Source of the DNA: Microbacterium elymi
Lineage (GTDB): Bacteria; Actinomycetota; Actinomycetes; Actinomycetales; Microbacteriaceae
Length of the DNA stretch: 64,000 nt
Direction of reading: 5' to 3'
Assembly: GCF_021582895.2 (NCBI RefSeq)
Contig: NZ_CP091139.2
Span: 1,922,001-1,986,000 of the forward strand
Each line of letters begins with the position of its first letter. The stretch's first letter is position 1. Made by a program: the position numbers and the translations under genes. The notes beneath the pieces are model-generated. The model made no database searches and was not told where the DNA came from. It was given only the letters and a program-made list of their open reading frames with translations. Of the stretch, positions 62,404-64,000 are shown piece by piece.

Positions 62404-62962
62404 ATGCTCGACTTCGGCCATCCGCGCGACCTCGTCATGATCGGCGCCATCTTCGGCGTCGCGGCTTTCATGTGGGCCGGGTGGGCGCAGGAGAGTCCGC
62501 CTGCCCAGACGGGATGGCGCGTCGTGCTGGGCGCGCTCTCGCTGCTCGGCGTCGCCCTGGCGGCCCTCAGCATCCCGCTCGCGATCAAGAACTGGGGCGC
62601 CGGGACGGCGATCGACCCGCACACCCGTGCGTTCGTCATCTACATCATCGTGTTCTGGGCCGAGTTCGTCATCGCCGGCGTGCTCGCGTTCGTCGTCATC
62701 CGGGCGGGTCGGTCGGATCTGGTCGCCCCGCTGATCCTGGCGATCGTCGGCATCCACTTCTTCGCGCTCGCCGTCGTGTTCGGCCAGCCCGTCGCTGCAC
62801 CTGGCCGGCGGACTGCTGACCGCCCTCGCGATCGTGGCCGCATTCCTGCCGCGCGATTTCGCCGCCCCGAGCTTCTGGTGCGGGCTGATCGGCGCGCCCA
62901 TATTCCTCGCGATCGGCGCGTGGTGCCTGGTCGCCGGGCGCAGCGCCCTGACGGCGGCATAG
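62404..62962 (+). CDS. Six-helix membrane protein of unknown function
   Basis: About 185 residues with roughly six helices: DLVMIGAIFGVAAFMWAGWA, LGALSLLGVALAALSIPLAI, IYIIVFWAEFVIAGVLAFVV, VAPLILAIVGIHFFALAVVF and two more after the frame change near 62788 (an extra C in a C-run; corrected text continues GQPSLHLAGGLLTALAIVAA). I do not recognise the family. It is directly followed by the hydrolase gene, one base after its stop. Confidence 0.75.
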
Positions 62963-62963
62963 G

Positions 62964-63902
62964 ATGTCGCGCTCTCGCGACCCCCTCAGCTGGACGCTGG
63001 TCGCGCTCGGCGGCGTCGGGGTGCTGGTGGTGGTCTGGGTGTGCGTCACGCAGTGGGGCGGCGTCGTGCACGGACACCCCGCCTACGCCGTGCTGCTGGC
63101 CGTCACGGTTGTGGCGTCGGTCCTGACCGGGGTGGTCGGTCTTCGCGGCCGGCGCCCTGGGACCGCGCGTCTCACCCTGCGCATCGTCGCGATCGTGCTG
63201 GGCGTCGGCTGGCTCGCCCTCACGGTGTGGATGCGCCCGCACACGGCCGCCGAACCGGCCTTGGAGGCCATGCGGTCGGATGCCGCGGTCACCGTCGCCG
63301 AGTCGGCCACCGAGATCGTGATGACCCCGACCGGCGAGGTCGACGACGTCGGCGTGCTCTTCCAGCCCGGCGCCTTCGTCGATGCGCGGGCGTACGCCGC
63401 CGTACTGCGTCCGCTGGCCGAGGCCGGGCACACGGTCGTCATCCCGAAGCAGCCGCTGGGCATCGCGTTCCTCGCCATCGGCGCGCTCGACGCCACGCGT
63501 CCGCGCTTCGCCGAGGTCACGGGCTGGGTCGTGGCCGGCCACTCTCTCGGCGGCACGGTGGCGGCCATCGAGGCGGATGAGGCGGATGCCGCGGCGACGC
63601 ACCCCGCGGTCGGGCTCATGTTCTTCGCGTCCTACCCGGCGAACGACATCAGCGGGTCGCTGACCGTGCCGGTGCTGTCGATCTCGGGCTCGAAGGACGG
63701 CCTGTCCACTCCGGAGAAGGTCGACGCGTCGCGGGCGAACCTGCCCGCCGGCGCCGAGTTCGTGCAGATCGACGGCGCGTCGCACGCGCAGTTCGGCTCC
63801 TACGGCCCGCAGGCCGGCGACGGAACGCCGACGATCAGCGCGGACGATGCCCGTGCGCAGATCTCCGCGGCCGCCGTGCGCTTCGTCGACGACCTGCCCT
63901 GA
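62964..63902 (+). CDS. Membrane-anchored alpha/beta hydrolase
   Basis: Intact 312-residue protein. Three N-terminal helices (LVALGGVGVLVVVWVCVTQW, AVLLAVTVVASVLTGVVGL, IVAIVLGVGWLALTVWM) precede an extracytoplasmic alpha/beta hydrolase domain with nucleophile motif WVVAGHSLGGTVA, Asp region SGSKDGLSTPEKV and His in IDGASHAQFGSYG. This matches the hydrolase family often annotated as alpha/beta family hydrolase in Microbacteriaceae. Substrate unknown. Confidence 0.88.
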   Translation: MSRSRDPLSWTLVALGGVGVLVVVWVCVTQWGGVVHGHPAYAVLLAVTVVASVLTGVVGLRGRRPGTARLTLRIVAIVLGVGWLALTVWMRPHTAAEPALEAMRSDAAVTVAESATEIVMTPTGEVDDVGVLFQPGAFVDARAYAAVLRPLAEAGHTVVIPKQPLGIAFLAIGALDATRPRFAEVTGWVVAGHSLGGTVAAIEADEADAAATHPAVGLMFFASYPANDISGSLTVPVLSISGSKDGLSTPEKVDASRANLPAGAEFVQIDGASHAQFGSYGPQAGDGTPTISADDARAQISAAAVRFVDDLP

Positions 63903-63918
63903 GCGCGAGCAGCCGCGG

Positions 63919-64000
63919 TCAGTCGCGCGCGACGGTCAGCGAGGTCACGCGAGCGATGGCGTCGAAATCGACGTCGTGGTGCAGGATCGATTCGTCGTTG
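63919..64000 (-). CDS. PIN-domain ribonuclease (VapC-like toxin), C-terminal end only
   Basis: The last 26 codons run to the window edge: ESILHHDVDFDAIARVTSLT, then VARD and a TGA. HHDVDFDAIA is the usual last conserved segment of PIN-domain VapC toxins, containing the third acidic residue. The catalytic start and any VapB antitoxin would lie to the right. The call rests on this short end. Confidence 0.65.
   Translation of the reverse strand, partial: NDESILHHDVDFDAIARVTSLTVARD

Overview
The window is bacterial, very GC-rich and densely coded. It looks like a chromosome segment of an actinomycete of the family Microbacteriaceae, most likely Microbacterium or a close relative. The reasons are the cell-wall and signalling order fhaA-fhaB-pstP-rodA-pbpA, an actinobacterial NucS mismatch endonuclease, two DUF222/HNH (13E12-type) proteins, frequent GTG and TTG starts, and the codon style. 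The genus is an inference; there is no rRNA or marker gene to confirm it.

Layout. 1-3988 (minus): fhaA, fhaB, pstP, rodA and the first 15 codons of pbpA. 4072-4513: a 19-bp tandem repeat, tRNA-Leu(CAG) and a terminator. 4533-8356: GNAT acetyltransferase, FCD-type GntR regulator, cold-shock protein, coiled-coil membrane protein, HAD phosphatase. 8408-11160: a short F420-ligase-like remnant, a DUF222/HNH protein and nucS. 11189-17875: fragments of an aromatic-alcohol oxidase and an alcohol dehydrogenase around an aldehyde dehydrogenase and a MetF-like reductase, then two MFS transporters and a LacI regulator. 17967-24138: a complete mrp Na+/H+ antiporter operon with mrpA and mrpB fused. 24215-31512 (minus): lytic transglycosylase-like protein, penicillin acylase, and a YhgE / degenerate ABC / TetR module. 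31635-39663: argG, a Pr6Pr membrane protein, purA, a lactonase-like propeller, an AI-2E family transporter, chorismate mutase and a GntR-controlled ABC exporter. 40400-43633: a glycine-betaine type ABC importer. 43748-56061: a catabolic cluster with a TetR regulator, paired phosphotriesterase-family proteins, two flavin monooxygenases, three hydrolases, an AraC regulator and an MFS transporter. 56202-64000: PfkB kinase, coiled-coil protein, small membrane protein, purL, a second DUF222/HNH protein, two membrane proteins (one an alpha/beta hydrolase) and the end of a PIN-domain toxin.

How the parts work together. The 44.4-56.1 kb cluster holds the enzymes expected for opening an ester or lactone and hydroxylating an aromatic ring. 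Two nearly identical 20-nt sites (44424 and 54235), the first inside an inverted repeat next to the TetR gene, suggest one regulator for both outer promoters. The first phosphotriesterase-like protein has lost almost every metal ligand while its coupled neighbour keeps them all, which suggests an enzyme/pseudoenzyme pair.

Sequence quality. About half the genes are interrupted by single-base indels. Twenty-nine of these have one form: GCAGC or GCTGC is written GCAAGC or GCTTGC, and removing the extra A/T restores the conserved protein. I read these as systematic sequencing errors, probably at a modified GCWGC motif, not as pseudogenes. Genes affected are listed with their full restored span.
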